Shown here: positions 22,199 through 35,207 of the stretch, piece after piece
Numbering within the stretch: the first letter of the stretch is position 1
Layout: each line of letters starts with the position of its first letter
Assembly: GCA_002104945.1 (NCBI GenBank)
Contig: MCFH01000057.1
Location: 124,001-188,000, forward strand
Direction of reading: 5' to 3'
Length of the DNA: 64,000 nt
From: Piromyces finnis
Lineage: Eukaryota > Neocallimastigomycota > Neocallimastigomycetes > Neocallimastigales > Neocallimastigaceae
Made by a program: the position numbers and the translations under genes
Notes under the pieces: generated by a model
Seen by the model: the letters and a program-made list of their open reading frames with translations, nothing else
Databases searched by the model: none
What the model was told of the DNA's origin: nothing

Positions 22199-25100
22199 CA
22201 TTATTATCTAATAAAAAGAAAATAATAAATATATTAATATAAATAATTGTTACTTTTATTCATATAGCCATCAGAAAGATATTCTTATTTAAAAATTGAA
22301 GATACAGGACAAGAAAGAATCAATCTTAGTAGAAAAAATCTTTATGTAAAAAAAAAAAATAATTAGTTTAAAACTATACCCTTTTTTTTTTCATTAAATT
22401 AAAATTAAATCTTTTCATTTATATTAATAATAATATAACAAAAGTCATGCGTTCATATATCAGGAGAGGAAAGAGTTAGACTATTGAATTATCAAAATAA
22501 TTTTATTTCACGTATAGAATGTTTATCGAATTTTAGAAATCTTATATTTTTAGATTTTTTTAATAATAATATTGAGGTATTAATAAAAAAACAATTCATG
22601 ATAATTCAACAACAACAACAAAAAAAAAAACATTCTTGTTTGTCATTCATTATTATAACAAACTAAAAAAAAACAGTTATTAATAAGCAAATATCCATAT
22701 AATTATTTATCTAGAAAATTCAAGGATTGGATAATTTAAATTCATTGAGAGTATTAATGCTTGGAAGAAATAAAATATCAAAAATTGAAGGATTACATTT
22801 TGTTTCAAAATTGGATGTATTAGATTTACATAACAATGAAATTACAGAAATTGGTAAATTAACTATTTTTATATTTTAGTACCCTCATAATATTCAATGT
22901 ATTTAGAATAGTTTTAATAATTAAAATTATCAAAATTATAAATAGAAAACCTTAGTACCTTATCCGAGTTAAGAGTTTTAAACCTTGAAAATAATAAAAT
23001 TACAGAATTAGCCAATCTACATGGTTTGATAAGTTTATCTGATTTAAACCTAAAAAATAATCATGTAACTTTCTCATTATCTATGATGCTATTTATAAAA
23101 ATCAAATATATATATATATATATTATTATTATTATTATTAATTAAATACAATTAAAAATTCTCAATAGATTTCAATCGTTAGAAATATTCCTAAATTAAA
23201 TAATTTAAAAAAAGTATGTCTTGCTGGAAATAAAATAAAATCATTCAGTGATATCAACGACTTAAACATTCTTCACCTTTTTGGTAAGAAAGAAAAGAAA
23301 TTATTATTACAATTATTAATTTTGTTACTAATGAATAATTTAAATTTAATCATTTGGATTTTTAAAATTTATATTTACTTTTGAAAATAAAAGATATATC
23401 GTTGGAGCATAATCCAATATTTAATATACCCTTATATAGATCAACTCTTATATTCAAATTTAGATATATCAAAATATTAGATGGTCATAGAGTAACAGAA
23501 GAAGAAAAACGTTTATCCTATAAAATTACAAAAAAAGAAGAAGAAAAAAGAAAAGAAAATGAAAGAATTACACAAAAAAACGAAGAAAAGTAAATATTCT
23601 ATTTTTATTTTAATAAAATTATAAAATTAATAGTAATACTATCAAGATAAATAAAAAATACAGAATAGTATTAATCGTATATATATATATATATATTATT
23701 ATTTTACCAAATAAAGAAAAAAGAGTATTAATAATATTCAAGAATTATGGAAACAAAAAATGAGAATTATTCAATCGAATCTGAATGATAATGGTGTTGT
23801 AGATTTAAAGTGTCTCAAATCAATTAATAATAATTCATTATGTCAAACCAATACTCAATTAGAAAATAACAATTCTTCCACATCAATTAAACCAAATTCT
23901 AGTATTTCATCAATTGATTCAAATTCAAATTCTACTACTACAATTAGAAACAGAAATAAGCTCGGTTCAGCATCGTCAAATTCACGTTCACTACTAAATT
24001 TGTATAATGGAAGTAACTCAGAATCAACTCTTCATTATTCTTCTTCCTCTTCTCTTTTAAATTCAAAAGATTCTTTATCTACCAATTCTAGGCCATTAAG
24101 TTCTAAAACTTCATATTTAAGAAATTTTACTAATAAAGTAAGAAATAGTATTAGTTCTTCGAGTCAAAAATTGTTATCAGTTAATGAAAGTAATAATTAA
24201 AAAATAAATTAAATAATTTAAAAATAAATTATAGAATATATTATAATGATCAAAAATTATTATCATTATTTTTAAAATATACTTTAATGTTTTATTATTA
24301 AATAATAATAATCATTATTTCTCTTTTTAAAATAATTTCTTTTTTTTAGTAAAAAATGATTCTCTCACATCATATATTGAACAGAATAAAAATGAAATAA
24401 GATTGTAAATAATTCAATATAAAAAGATAAATAATAATATATACTTATTTTTTCAACATATTCATTTTTAAATATTACATTATTTTAGATATGGTGATAC
24501 AAATGTTAATCTTGATAAATTAGATGCAACAGGAATAAAAACAATTTGCTTTTATTATATTCATATAAATAATATTATTGAAATAATGGATAAATTAAAA
24601 AGATTTACTGAGCTCAAAAAATTAATATTTTCAAATAATGATTTTTCTTCTTTAAATCAGGTAATGTATATATAATATTAAAAATAAGAGTAATATAAAT
24701 TAAAAAAATTTTTTTTTTTTTTTTTTTTTTTTTAATTGGATTTATAAAGTATTCATAAATTGTTAACAATCCTACATTTTAATTGAATTTATTATTTTTT
24801 TTTTAAAAAAAATTTTATATATAAATATATTGCTATTAGTTACACTCATTTTCAATATTAAGAAATATTGAGGAAATCGATATATTATCTTATGATAATC
24901 CAATAGTAAATTATGATAATTTAGTCTATTATATATTATATCGTTTAAAACACCTACCACTAAAAGTAGTATGTAAAAAAGAAATAACTGAAACCGATTA
25001 TGAAAATGCTGAACTAATGTTTGGTAAATAATATTATATAGTATCTATTTACTTATAAAACACAATAATAATATTAATAGGATTGAAATATTTAATTAAA

Positions 25101-26257
25101 GTAAATAAATATATATATTTTTTTTTTTACATTATTATTCATTTAAAGCTGGTTTACAAAAAGTAATATTGAAAATACCAACAAATATTATTTATCATAC
25201 TTCTGATCTTACCCTTCCCATTAATTTCACAGGAACAGTATGTCCCATGATAAAACAATATAAGTCAAAATATATGAATTTGGAAACATTAACCACTCTT
25301 CGGAAAAATAAAATTAATAATGACAAATCATCTAATAATAAGGATAAAGACAATAAAAATAATAGAAATGTCAATATTATTAGTAATAATAATAATAATA
25401 ATAGAAATAGTAATGAAAAGGAAAAAAATAAAGAAATCCTTCATAATAAAGATAATAATGATGACAATGATAAATCACAAATAAATAATGATAGTAATAA
25501 TAATAACACCAATACTGAAAAAAGTGATGACATAAAAGAAAAAACCATCATTACGAATAATGATACATCACCTACTGATATTATTACCAATTCTAACACT
25601 AATGATCATTATGGTGAAACAAAATCTAATACCCCACCTTCATATATGAGAAATGTTATTCAACAGTACTTTCAACTAAATTCATTATTTGTTATGGTAA
25701 CACAGGAAAATATTTCTATTCGTAATAAATTGATGGAATCAGGAAACTTTTTAAAATATAATCAATTTTTTAGTCTATGTATGTGAAATATGTGTAATAT
25801 CTATTGCAATAATAATTCCTTTTATTAATAATAACAATTATTTTTATTAAAATTAGCAACTAATAATGATTCTGAAGCCATGGAAATGAACTATAATAAT
25901 AGTAAAAAAGAGGCTAAACTTTGTATGCATATTTAAATATAGAATGAATTAATTATTTTTCTTAATTTTTTCTTTTTTATATTTTATTTTATTTCTTATA
26001 ATGAATGTACTAAAATTTCTGTAAATGATATTCTTATATATATAAATTATAATAAAAATATAGATGTTAATAAATTAATATCTAAATGTAAAGAAGAACA
26101 TAAAAAATCCGAACTATTTACAAAAATGTTTTCCAATATTTTAGCTGATAATTGTTGTAAAATCTTACAAAAATCCAATAATATTAATGAAACCATGGAA
26201 GAAGCATTGATCAATATTATAAATAATACACCTTTACATGAAGAAATATCTAAATAA
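21204..26257 (+). CDS. LRRC49: LRRC49 homologue, subunit of the tubulin polyglutamylase complex
   Basis: About 16 exons from ATG 21204 to TAA 26255-26257. The N-terminus is variable and Asn-rich. The family region opens with ERINLSRKNLYSCVHISGEE and RLLNYQNNFISRIECLSNF, followed by SDS22-type LRRs (LRVLMLGRNKISKIEGL, LDVLDLHNNEITEIENL, LRVLNLENNKITELANL, LSDLNLKNNHISIVRNI). An LRR cap follows (LEHNPIF...ILDGHRVTEEEKRLSYK) with the EEEKRKENERI helix, then INNIQELWKQKM. A second conserved block reads RLYGDTNVNLDKLDATGIKT and IEEIDILSYDNPIVNYDNLV...YILYRLKHLPLK. The C-terminus has a Lys/Glu helical domain. Order and wording follow vertebrate LRRC49 (p79), a scaffold of the TTLL1 polyglutamylase complex on axonemal and centriolar tubulin. 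Its presence fits an organism with flagellated zoospores. The loop at about 25200-25650 is a lineage-specific Asn-rich insertion; codons here are extremely A/T biased. Confidence 0.88.
22112..22205. repeat. (ATT)n microsatellite in an LRRC49 intron
   Basis: About 28 uninterrupted ATT triplets within the intron that starts at about 22056 (GAA|GTAATG). The poly-Leu open frame over it is a reading of the repeat, not an exon. Confidence 0.9.
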
Positions 26258-26604
26258 TCAAAACAATCATAATAATTCATTAATAAAACTTTTTTTTTTT
26301 TTTAAATAAATAAATAATAGAAGTTGGTAAAAAAAAATAAAAAATAAAGAATTTATAAATAAAATAATAAAGAAAGTTGATTATTAATAATAAAATATCT
26401 TTTCATTAAAAATTCATATTTGTTTTCATTTATAATAAGAATTATTTATTTATATCAAAATATAGAAAAAAAATAATAAGGAAAATTTTTTTTATTATCT
26501 TTTTTATTTATTTATTTTTTTTATAATTACATTTTTTTTTTTTTATTTATACTTTTTTCTTTTTTTAAACATTATTAATCATTTTCATAAAGAGGTTTTA
26601 GAGT
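26258..26604. other. Convergent intergenic region
   Basis: A/T runs between the 3' ends of the LRRC49 and PP2A-A genes; no features recognised. Confidence 0.6.
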
Positions 26605-29600
26605 TTAGGTTAATGCTAATAAAAAATAATTAAATGATAATTATATTTACATCTTTATAATGATTTTTTTTTATTTTGAAACTATATATTATAAAATAAT
26701 AAATGATAATATAATAATTAAAATAATAATTAGTCATTTATTTATAAGTAAAAAAAAAATTATAGTATTCTTGTTTTATATATTTACCAGCTGCTAATGC
26801 TTTGCTTGCATAATATCTAACATCATTATCTGGATCTTCATTTAATATTTTTAAGGTTGGTTTTAAAACACTATCCTTTAATGCTATTAAATCTGGGGTT
26901 GTCATTGATGAAGCCATACATTCATAACATTTAGCTACATTGAAACGAATATTTGGAATTGGATCTGAAGCTAATAAATTAATAGTTGGAATCATCATAT
27001 CTTTTATTACTTCTGGAGATACAGCAGAAGAAAGTTTCTTTTTTTTTTTTTTTTTAAATATAATATAAATATTTTATGAATATTTCATAAAAAATGATAT
27101 ATATATATATATATTTTTTTTTTTTGTTTATTTTTTATTAGTATTCAATATATTTTGAAAAAAAAAAAAATACTATTAATATATAATTATAAATTATTAT
27201 AAAAATTTGTAAATAATATTTACAGTTAAAGCAAAAATCATGGTTAAGCGGTAAAGATAGTTTGAATGTTTGGCATAACTTAAGATTTGAGGAATAACAG
27301 TACCCTTAGCCCAATCAGAGCCGAAAATCTTTGTAAGCTTACAAAGATTATTAATGGCTGCTTCACGAATAGAATAAACAGTATCACCGAGCCATGACAT
27401 ACATAAGTTGCATAATTTTTCATTAAAGAAATTAACACCCTTTTTTTTTTTAAAAAAAAAAAAAAAAAAGAAAAGAAAATTTTAAAATAAAAAAGTAATC
27501 GGTACATTAATGATGGATTAATATTGACTTTTTAAATTTTGAAATATATTTTTGCAAAATGAAAAATATTATAAATATAATATTTAATATATTTACAAGT
27601 TGAGTAGCAATAATTGGAATATTTTCAATAATAGCCATTCTTACTCTCCATTGCTTATCTTCGGATAAACTAACAACAGCAGGTAAAATGGATTGGGAAA
27701 GAAGTTCAACACCAATAACTATATAATAAAAAATATATCATTTATAGTAGTGTATTAGATAAAAAAAATTATTTTTATCAAAACAGTTATAATATTATTG
27801 TGTATATTACCCTTATTAATTTGTTCTATATTAGTAATAACATTTAATCTTACTTCTGGAATTTCATCCTTTAATAATTGTAAGAAAACAGGTAATAAAT
27901 GTTCAACAGTCCTTTATAATATTAAAATATCATTACAATAGTATAATTAGAAAAAAAAAATCATTTAAAAAAAATTTAAATAATCATTTTTAATATTAAA
28001 TATTTATATGTTTACTTTTCTTTTCCAACAAATGAACAAATAAATGGTGTTTTTTCGGCTAAAGCAGAACGAACATGTTGAGAAGTATCATGAACTAATT
28101 CCTTTAATATTGGGATATGAGAGTTTATGATGGTATCAGAGGTAATTAATTTAAAGTATTCTATGAAAAAAAAAATATATATTATTTTATATAATTATAT
28201 ATAAAGAATAATCAAATATATAGATTAATAAATTAAATATTTTTTTACACCTATTGTAAATTTAATTTTTTATATTTAATTTAGTATAAATAATTTATTA
28301 TTACCTGGAATTTGTCCTATAGCTGCAGTTCTAACTTCAGCTTCAGAATCTTTTAATAAATTATTGTAGGATGTTTCACCGATATCTTTCATAATTTCTA
28401 CACTTAAAGCTTTACAAATCTTTTTGTAAAAAAAATATACGAATATTATTATTGAATTATTATAGTATTGTATTGTTACCAATATGAGAAAATATTTAAT
28501 AAATATTCACATAAAATATGGATATAAAATAAAAATTATAATAGCTTATTATTTAAATCATACTTTAGTGTAATTATCGGCAACCATATAACGAACTCTC
28601 CATGATCTATCACTACAAAGATGTTTAAATGCATCTAATAAATTAATTCTATATTCGTCTTTAGCAAGAGTTTCAATGATTGATACCATAACTTCAACAG
28701 TTAAAAGACGAACAGAGTCCTATAGATTATATATTAATATTTAATTAATATAAATAAAAAAACCCTCAAAAAAAAATAGAAATATTGTTTTTTATTACTT
28801 GTTCATCTTGAGCTAAACTAGTGAATGTTGGTATAATTTCACTCAAAATGAATTGTTTTTGAATGACTTTGGTAAATTTCTATTTATTTGAATTATAATA
28901 ATCAATAATTAGACAAATTAGAAAACAGAAAAAATTAATAACGATATATATAATTATTATTTAAAAAGTATTCTGTTTTTTTTTATTTTTATTTTTATTT
29001 TTTTTATAAAAAAAAAAAAAAGATTATTACAGCAAGTTGGGTTGCAGCAGCTCTTCTAACCATAGGAGTATCATCACGGCATAATTGACGATATATTCTT
29101 TAATTAAATAATAAAGATATAAATTTATATAAATGATTTTTCAAATTTGGTATAAAAAATAATTAATATAATATTCTTTAATATTTGTATTTTTTTTTTT
29201 TTTTTTATTATATTTGCTACAGTTGTTGTTATTACTTTCTTAATTCTTCTTGAATAGTATTTGTACATCTTGAATAAACAGAAGTAAATAATCCACAAGC
29301 ACTAGTTCTACTAGTAAACCAATCACCGGCAGCTAATCTTCTGATTAATCCACAAAAATGTTCTTCAATTTGTTTATCAGATAAAACTTCAACAATTTTA
29401 TTTAAAGATTCAACAGCCTTAATTAAAGATGAGTGTTTATTATATATATATATTAGTTAATTATTATATTTTTTTAAATCAAATATTCCCCGCTTAGCAA
29501 TATAAACTGTTTATATAGTATTATTTATTCATTAAAATTATTAATAACCTTGTCTCTAACTACAGTTTCTTCAATTGCAGCAAGATTTTCTAAAGGACCT

Positions 29601-30022
29601 AAAAGAAAATGGGCATATTGTGGACCACCAACATATGGTACAAAATTACCTAATTCTTCAGATAAAGCAAGTAATACTTCATCTTCGTCATCAATTGATT
29701 CTTTTTAAAAATAATAAAATAAAGAAACGGTTGATCATTATTACATTATACAATAATTACATTCAACAATAATAGCAATTATGTATAGAGTATATATATT
29801 ATTTTTCTATAATTTTATTTTATTTATTTATCAATTTAGTATTGTATATATACCATCTAAAAATGGAATTAATTCTTCTCTTGTTCTTTCAGCTCCGAGA
29901 GCAAGGGCAATAGTGGATAATCTTCTAATTGCGTTTAATCTTAAAGAAATATCATCATTCTTTAATTCATCAATTAAAACAGCAATTGGATATAAAGCTT
30001 CATTTCCTTCTTCATTATTCAT
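26605..30022 (-). CDS. PP2A 65-kDa scaffold (regulatory subunit A, PR65), HEAT-repeat protein
   Basis: A minus-strand gene of about 12 exons; ATG at 30022 ([20 protein letters not shown]). First junctions: exon 1 30022-29854, exon 2 29700-29549. The spliced product of about 580 residues is HEAT repeats end to end, with family signatures [148 protein letters not shown] and [16 protein letters not shown]. It holds the catalytic C subunit and a B-type subunit of protein phosphatase 2A. The 3' end is uncertain. Splicing at GCTG|GTAAAT (26789) to an 11-base exon at 26615-26605 gives the family-like ending ASKALAAALT. Reading through instead gives a 16-residue tail ending at 26738. Confidence 0.9.
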
Positions 30023-30788
30023 TATTGATATATTATTTTATTTAAACTTTTTACAATACAATTTACATTAATAAATATATTAATAGAAAATAGAAAATAT
30101 TAAAAGTTAAAAATTGATATTATTTTACTCTATCTAATATTATAATGATAAAAAAAAAAAAAATAAATTTGACTTTCAACTATTTTTATGTGATATTTAA
30201 AAAAATGATAATAATTAAATGATATATTAAGTATTCCTTCCTAATAATTTTACAAAAGTCTATTATCATTTCAATAATATTTCAAAATTATTCTTTTTAT
30301 CACACTTTTATTATTATTATTATTATTGCTATTTATTTATTATTTTTTTTTTTTTTTATGTTCTTGAAAATATTTAAAAGCATTATGTTTAAGGATAATT
30401 TTTGCTTCATTTTACTATTTAGTATAAATAATATAGTTATACTATCAATTTGATTATTTATTAATAAATTTTATTAATAAATACTACTATAATATACTTT
30501 TGATATATATCTATATTTATATATAGTATCTTTTTATAGTTTTTTTTTTTTTTTCTTCTTCTTCTTCTTCTTCTTCTTTCTATTAAATTTTAAATTTCTT
30601 AGCTTCTAACAACATAAAAAACATTTATATTTGCATTTATTCATTGTTTTTCATTATTACTATTATTATTTTGTATTTCCTATTTTTGTTTTTTATTATA
30701 AATATTAATATGCATATTATTATTTATTTGTTTTAAAAATAAAAAAGGAAAGTATTATGTAATACTGCTTTTTTATTATCTATAAACC

Positions 30789-30820
<32 letters not shown>

Positions 30821-31418
30821 GAAAATTTAATATTAATATTAAATAAATATGGAAATTTCATTGAATTCTTGGTATTTTTCTAATAAAATGTATCATTCAT
30901 TTTTATTATTATTTTTTTTAAAAATAATCTCTTTATTGTCATTTCTTATACCTTTTATCCTACAAAATGGAAAAGTATAATATAAATATTATTTATATTT
31001 ATATAAGTTATTTTATATTATTTTTTTAATCTTTTGTTAGAATTAAATGATTCCTTTTATTATTATTATTTTTTTAATAAAAAAGGATAATTATTCCCTA
31101 TTTAAATTTAAATTTAGTTTATTTTTATATTATGAATTATAAAGTTTAAAAATTTATTTATTAAAAAAAATTTTTTGGTAATCTAATCCTTTTAATATTT
31201 ATATTTTTATTTCATTTAGGATGATTCAATAAAATACTATTTTTTATTGTATAGTATCTTCTAATCTAATTGACACACAGTTACCCTTTTTTTTTTTTTT
31301 TAAAATATTTTATTTTATTTTATAAATATGATGGGAAATGAAATACTAATATAATTAAACATTCAAATTAAAAAATAGAATTTTTTAAGATAAAGAAATT
31401 AAATTTTAATTGCGATAA
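30023..31418. promoter_or_regulatory. Divergent promoter region of PP2A-A and PNUTS-like genes
   Basis: 1.4 kb between two start codons facing away from each other. It contains A/T runs, a (CTT)n tract near 30553-30580 and ATT triplet tracts near 30310 and 30800. No conserved box is recognised; the promoter call is from position only. Confidence 0.4.
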
Positions 31419-33489
31419 ATGGAAAACTTTGAAAATCTTTCTTTTGAAGAAATAATCAATAATGAAGAATTGGTGGATAACTTTATAAAGTCAAAACAGG
31501 AAAATTTCAATTATAGAGAATTTATTTTTGATACCATTCCAAATTATACATTTTATGAAGAAAATATCTATGACCAATTGAAAAATATAGACTTTAAAAA
31601 AATTAATAATATATTTGAAGAATTAGTTAAAAACAATAAATATAAAATTAATAAAGATAAATACAGTTATTTTATCAAATATCCACTACAGTCGCTGTCA
31701 TTCTCTGAAGATTTTGAATCACCAGAAATTAAAGAAAAAATTTATGGTAATTTTAATTCTTTAAAAGAAGTCATTGGCTTTATTAAATTTAACCCTGATG
31801 AAAATGAAAAGTATTTGATTGAATCTGAAGTAGATAGCCCTAAACATAATGTTAGTAATTCAAATCAATTCAACATCAATAATAAAGATCAACAAATTGA
31901 AGTTAACCCTGATGAAAATGAAAAGTATTTAATTGAATCTGAAGTAGATAGTCCTAAACATAATGTTAGTAATTCAAATCAATTCAACACCAATAATAAA
32001 GATCAACAAAAATTATCATTTTTCACTATTAATGTGGATGACATTCAACAATTGAATCCAGATAAAGTTGAAGAATTTATTGATTATAGTTTTGAACCAA
32101 ACAAAAAAATTAAAAATAGTACTAAACTTTGTATTCTAGAAAAGATTTTAAACACAAAAAATAAAGAAATTTTAGAAAGGTATATAAAGAAAAATACTTT
32201 GAATTATTTATTATATTCTATTTATATAATAATACTAATTTCTAAAACTAATTTCAAATGGATTAAATTAATAATATAAATAGATTAGCAAATGATTATA
32301 AATTACTAGATGGAATTCTCGATTGGTTGAAATATGAGATAAAAAAGCCATCTTCAGTATTATTATTTATTTGTGAAGTATTAAGACATTTACCAATAGC
32401 AATTACTTATATAAAAGAATATCATTTTGAAAAAATTTTAAACAAAGTATTAAGAAAGCGAAAAAAAGATTATGGTAACTGAGCAATGTTTTTATTTAAA
32501 TATATTATAAAAAATAAATAGATATATTTTTTTAATATTAAAATATATACATATATATATTAATTTTATTAACAAAAAAAAAATGGTAATTTTCGAAAAA
32601 TAGAAGCGAAAAAAAGAGTTGAAGAATTAAAAGAATCTTGGAAAAAATTAAAACAAAGAAAGAAAAAAGGTACAAATTTTAAAAAGTTTTTTTATATATA
32701 TATATATTTATTGAAGAAAATACGATTAAATAAAAAAAATTTTTTCTGTCTATTTTTTTTTTTCTATATGAAATAAAAGGTATTAATAATTTAAGTGGTA
32801 ATGGCGAAAAGAAGAATCCTACGATCATTAATGTCAAAAATAGTCAAAAGAAAAATAAAACAGATTTATTTGATAAAATATTATCAGCAAAAATAAGACC
32901 ACCCACATCAATAATATCATCATCAAATTCAAATATAAATACCATCACTACCATCACAACCCCTAAAACAACACCAACTAAAAAAAGTAATGCTATTAAA
33001 AATAAATTTACTATACGTAAAGCTAGTAATATAATATTCAATCCAGAGAACCAAGCGAATTCGAATCCAATATATAATTCACCTACAGAATTTATTGTAG
33101 GTAATAATACCTACAATAATAATTCCAATAATAATAATACCTATAATAATACTCTTATTAATAATAATAATAATATCATGGTAAATAGTACGTTCTCAAA
33201 AAATCCGCAAAAGCATATCCTATCAACTTTAAATACGATTAATTCAAAATATTCTTATAAACGACTTAAATTAAATTCCAGTGACAGCCTAAATAACATT
33301 TCATTTACTGAAGCTACAGCTAAACCAGTCACTTCTATTCTTAAAAAGTCAGTCAATAAAAATTCTAATAGTCGCAAGAAGCATGTTTCTTTTAAACCAG
33401 ATGGTGTTATGACACAATATCGAATCATTTTTGATGATGGACGAGATTTAAACAAGTTAAACCATAAAAGACCCCGATTTAATAAATAA
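31419..33489 (+). CDS. PNUTS-like (PPP1R10) protein phosphatase 1 regulator with TFIIS N-terminal domain
   Basis: Four exons (31419-32179, 32284-32474, 32604-32669, 32780-33489) keep frame for about 575 residues. Residues 255-340 form a TFIIS N-terminal (LW) domain: LLDGILDWLKYEIKKPSSVL, EVLRHLPIAITYIKEY, FEKILNKVLRK and RVEELKESWKKLKQR. Near the C-terminus, residues 539-544 are KKHVSF, an RVxF-type PP1 docking site, followed by KPDGVMTQYRIIFDDGRDLN. This matches the arrangement after the TVTW site in PNUTS (W-P-E-E-G-K-L-x-x-Y-F-x-F-E-L-D). PNUTS brings PP1 to RNA polymerase II and the termination/3'-end machinery in the nucleus. A Thr/Asn-rich linker joins the two. Residues 125-200 carry a 38-residue tandem duplication. 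It is divergently paired with the PP2A scaffold gene. The combination of LW domain and C-terminal RVxF makes the call good, though not certain. Confidence 0.78.
31791..32015 (+). repeat. 114-bp in-frame tandem duplication inside the PNUTS-like CDS
   Basis: 31791-31904 and 31905-32015 are almost identical (38 codons, NPDENEKYLIESEVDSPKHN...). The differences seen are a few silent changes and one Ile/Thr change. The near identity at synonymous sites implies a recent duplication in a disordered part of the protein. Confidence 0.92.
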
Positions 33490-33823
33490 AACGCTAAAGT
33501 GTTTTATTCTCTTTTCGATATAACAAAGACTATATTTTATTTATCTGTCATGATAATAGAAAAAAAAAAAAAAAAAGGAATCTATATTAAATTATTTAAT
33601 CTTTTTTTTTAAACACCAAAATCAAATCTATTATTTATTCACCTTTTTACTACTGCACTTCAATTATAATTTATTAAATAATTCATTTTACTAATACAAA
33701 TTTTTATTCATTAGAACGATTACAAGTTTATTTATTCATTCGTTTATATATATAGTATTTTATCATATTTAACAATAAACAATGCATAGTTGCAAACTAC
33801 AAATAGAATACTAAACATTAATG

Positions 33824-33854
<31 letters not shown>

Positions 33855-35207
33855 CCATCCCCATTTACGTTCGATGATTAAAAATAGTTAATTTAAAAAA
33901 TAAATTTATATCTATTAATTATTCTTATTTTTTATATGTTTATTTATTTATATTAATGTAGAAGCTGATTAATTGTGTAGATATTGTTAAAATTATTATT
34001 CTTTATCATACAATTTTTTTTTTTAAAAAAAATTAGCCTATTTCCTAATTATTCAATAATAAATAAATAAAATTTACTAAAGGTTTAAGAAATACAATGA
34101 TAATGCCTATATGTATATTTATATTTCTAAACTTTAATAAATTTATTGATATTTATCTTATAGTTGATTTTAGTTGTATACAGGGTTTTTAACTATAATC
34201 AAAATTAAAAGTATTAAAACGAAATAACATTAAATAATAACATTTTTGTTTAAAATAATCTTCTTATATTTATTAAAATTAAATATAAATAAATAACCAA
34301 GAAAATAAAAACTTAATTATTAAACTTGTTTATCCTAATGTTTCAATAATACTACAATATATTTATGTAGATATATTTTTAATTAAGAGGCATCTAGAGT
34401 TCAAACAATTATATTTAATTATAAGAATTTTATAATATAAAAATATTCATGTTTAATAATTCACTAGAAGAGGTTTTTGTAATTAATAATAAAATACATT
34501 TCGTATAATGATAGTTAAACTATAGATACACTATGTGTTAGAAAATCTCAAATTTAAATATAAACTTTATTCATAAGTAAAATGTAGCAATAATAATGTA
34601 ATGTATTGATAATGTAATGTACTTTAGCATTAGCCATAAATTTTAGCATAAATACAAAAATGTAGTAATAAAATATTAATAAATTACCTCAAAAAAGTAA
34701 ATATTAAAAAAACTAAAATTCTAACACTATTTAATAAATATAGTACTTTATATTCAAATAAAATATACTATTTTTGTTACCTAATAATATATTTTCTATA
34801 TATATATTATTATATTGTAATATTTATTTTTGATAAGTTTAATTATTACCATAAATGTACAAATTATATCAAGTAAGATAGGTATGATTTATGAAAAGGC
34901 ATCATTATCCAATGAACTAATTTTTAATAATTCCTATATAATTTATATATTTATTATGATGAAAATTCATATAGCGGATATATAACGATATTTTAGAATA
35001 AAAAAGAAAAAAAAAAAAAAAAGGTGAATTATGAGCGGAGTTTTCCCACTAAATTATGAAAAAATATAGATCCATTTTTAAAGAAAATTATAAATATCAA
35101 ATCTTTTCACACTTTCTCTTTTTCAAAAAACCAAAAAAAATATATATATATCTATTTATAAATTTTTTTAAAAAAAAAAATCAAAAAAGAAAAACCCCAC
35201 CAATAAA
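33490..35207. other. Intergenic region
   Basis: 1.7 kb of A/T-rich sequence between tandem genes. An inverted poly-T/poly-A pair at about 33825-33854 marks a likely 3' region of the upstream gene. The last 100 bases before 35208 are A-rich leader. No further gene seen. Confidence 0.55.

Noticed and set aside
21973-22242. ORF with poly-Leu
   Set aside because: Only the first part (to about 22056) is a real LRRC49 exon; the Leu run is the (ATT)n microsatellite of the following intron.
35000-35207. Bacterial promoter or ribosome-binding site before the quinone reductase
   Set aside because: The leader is an A-rich eukaryotic-type 5' region; a purine run there is not evidence for a Shine-Dalgarno site.
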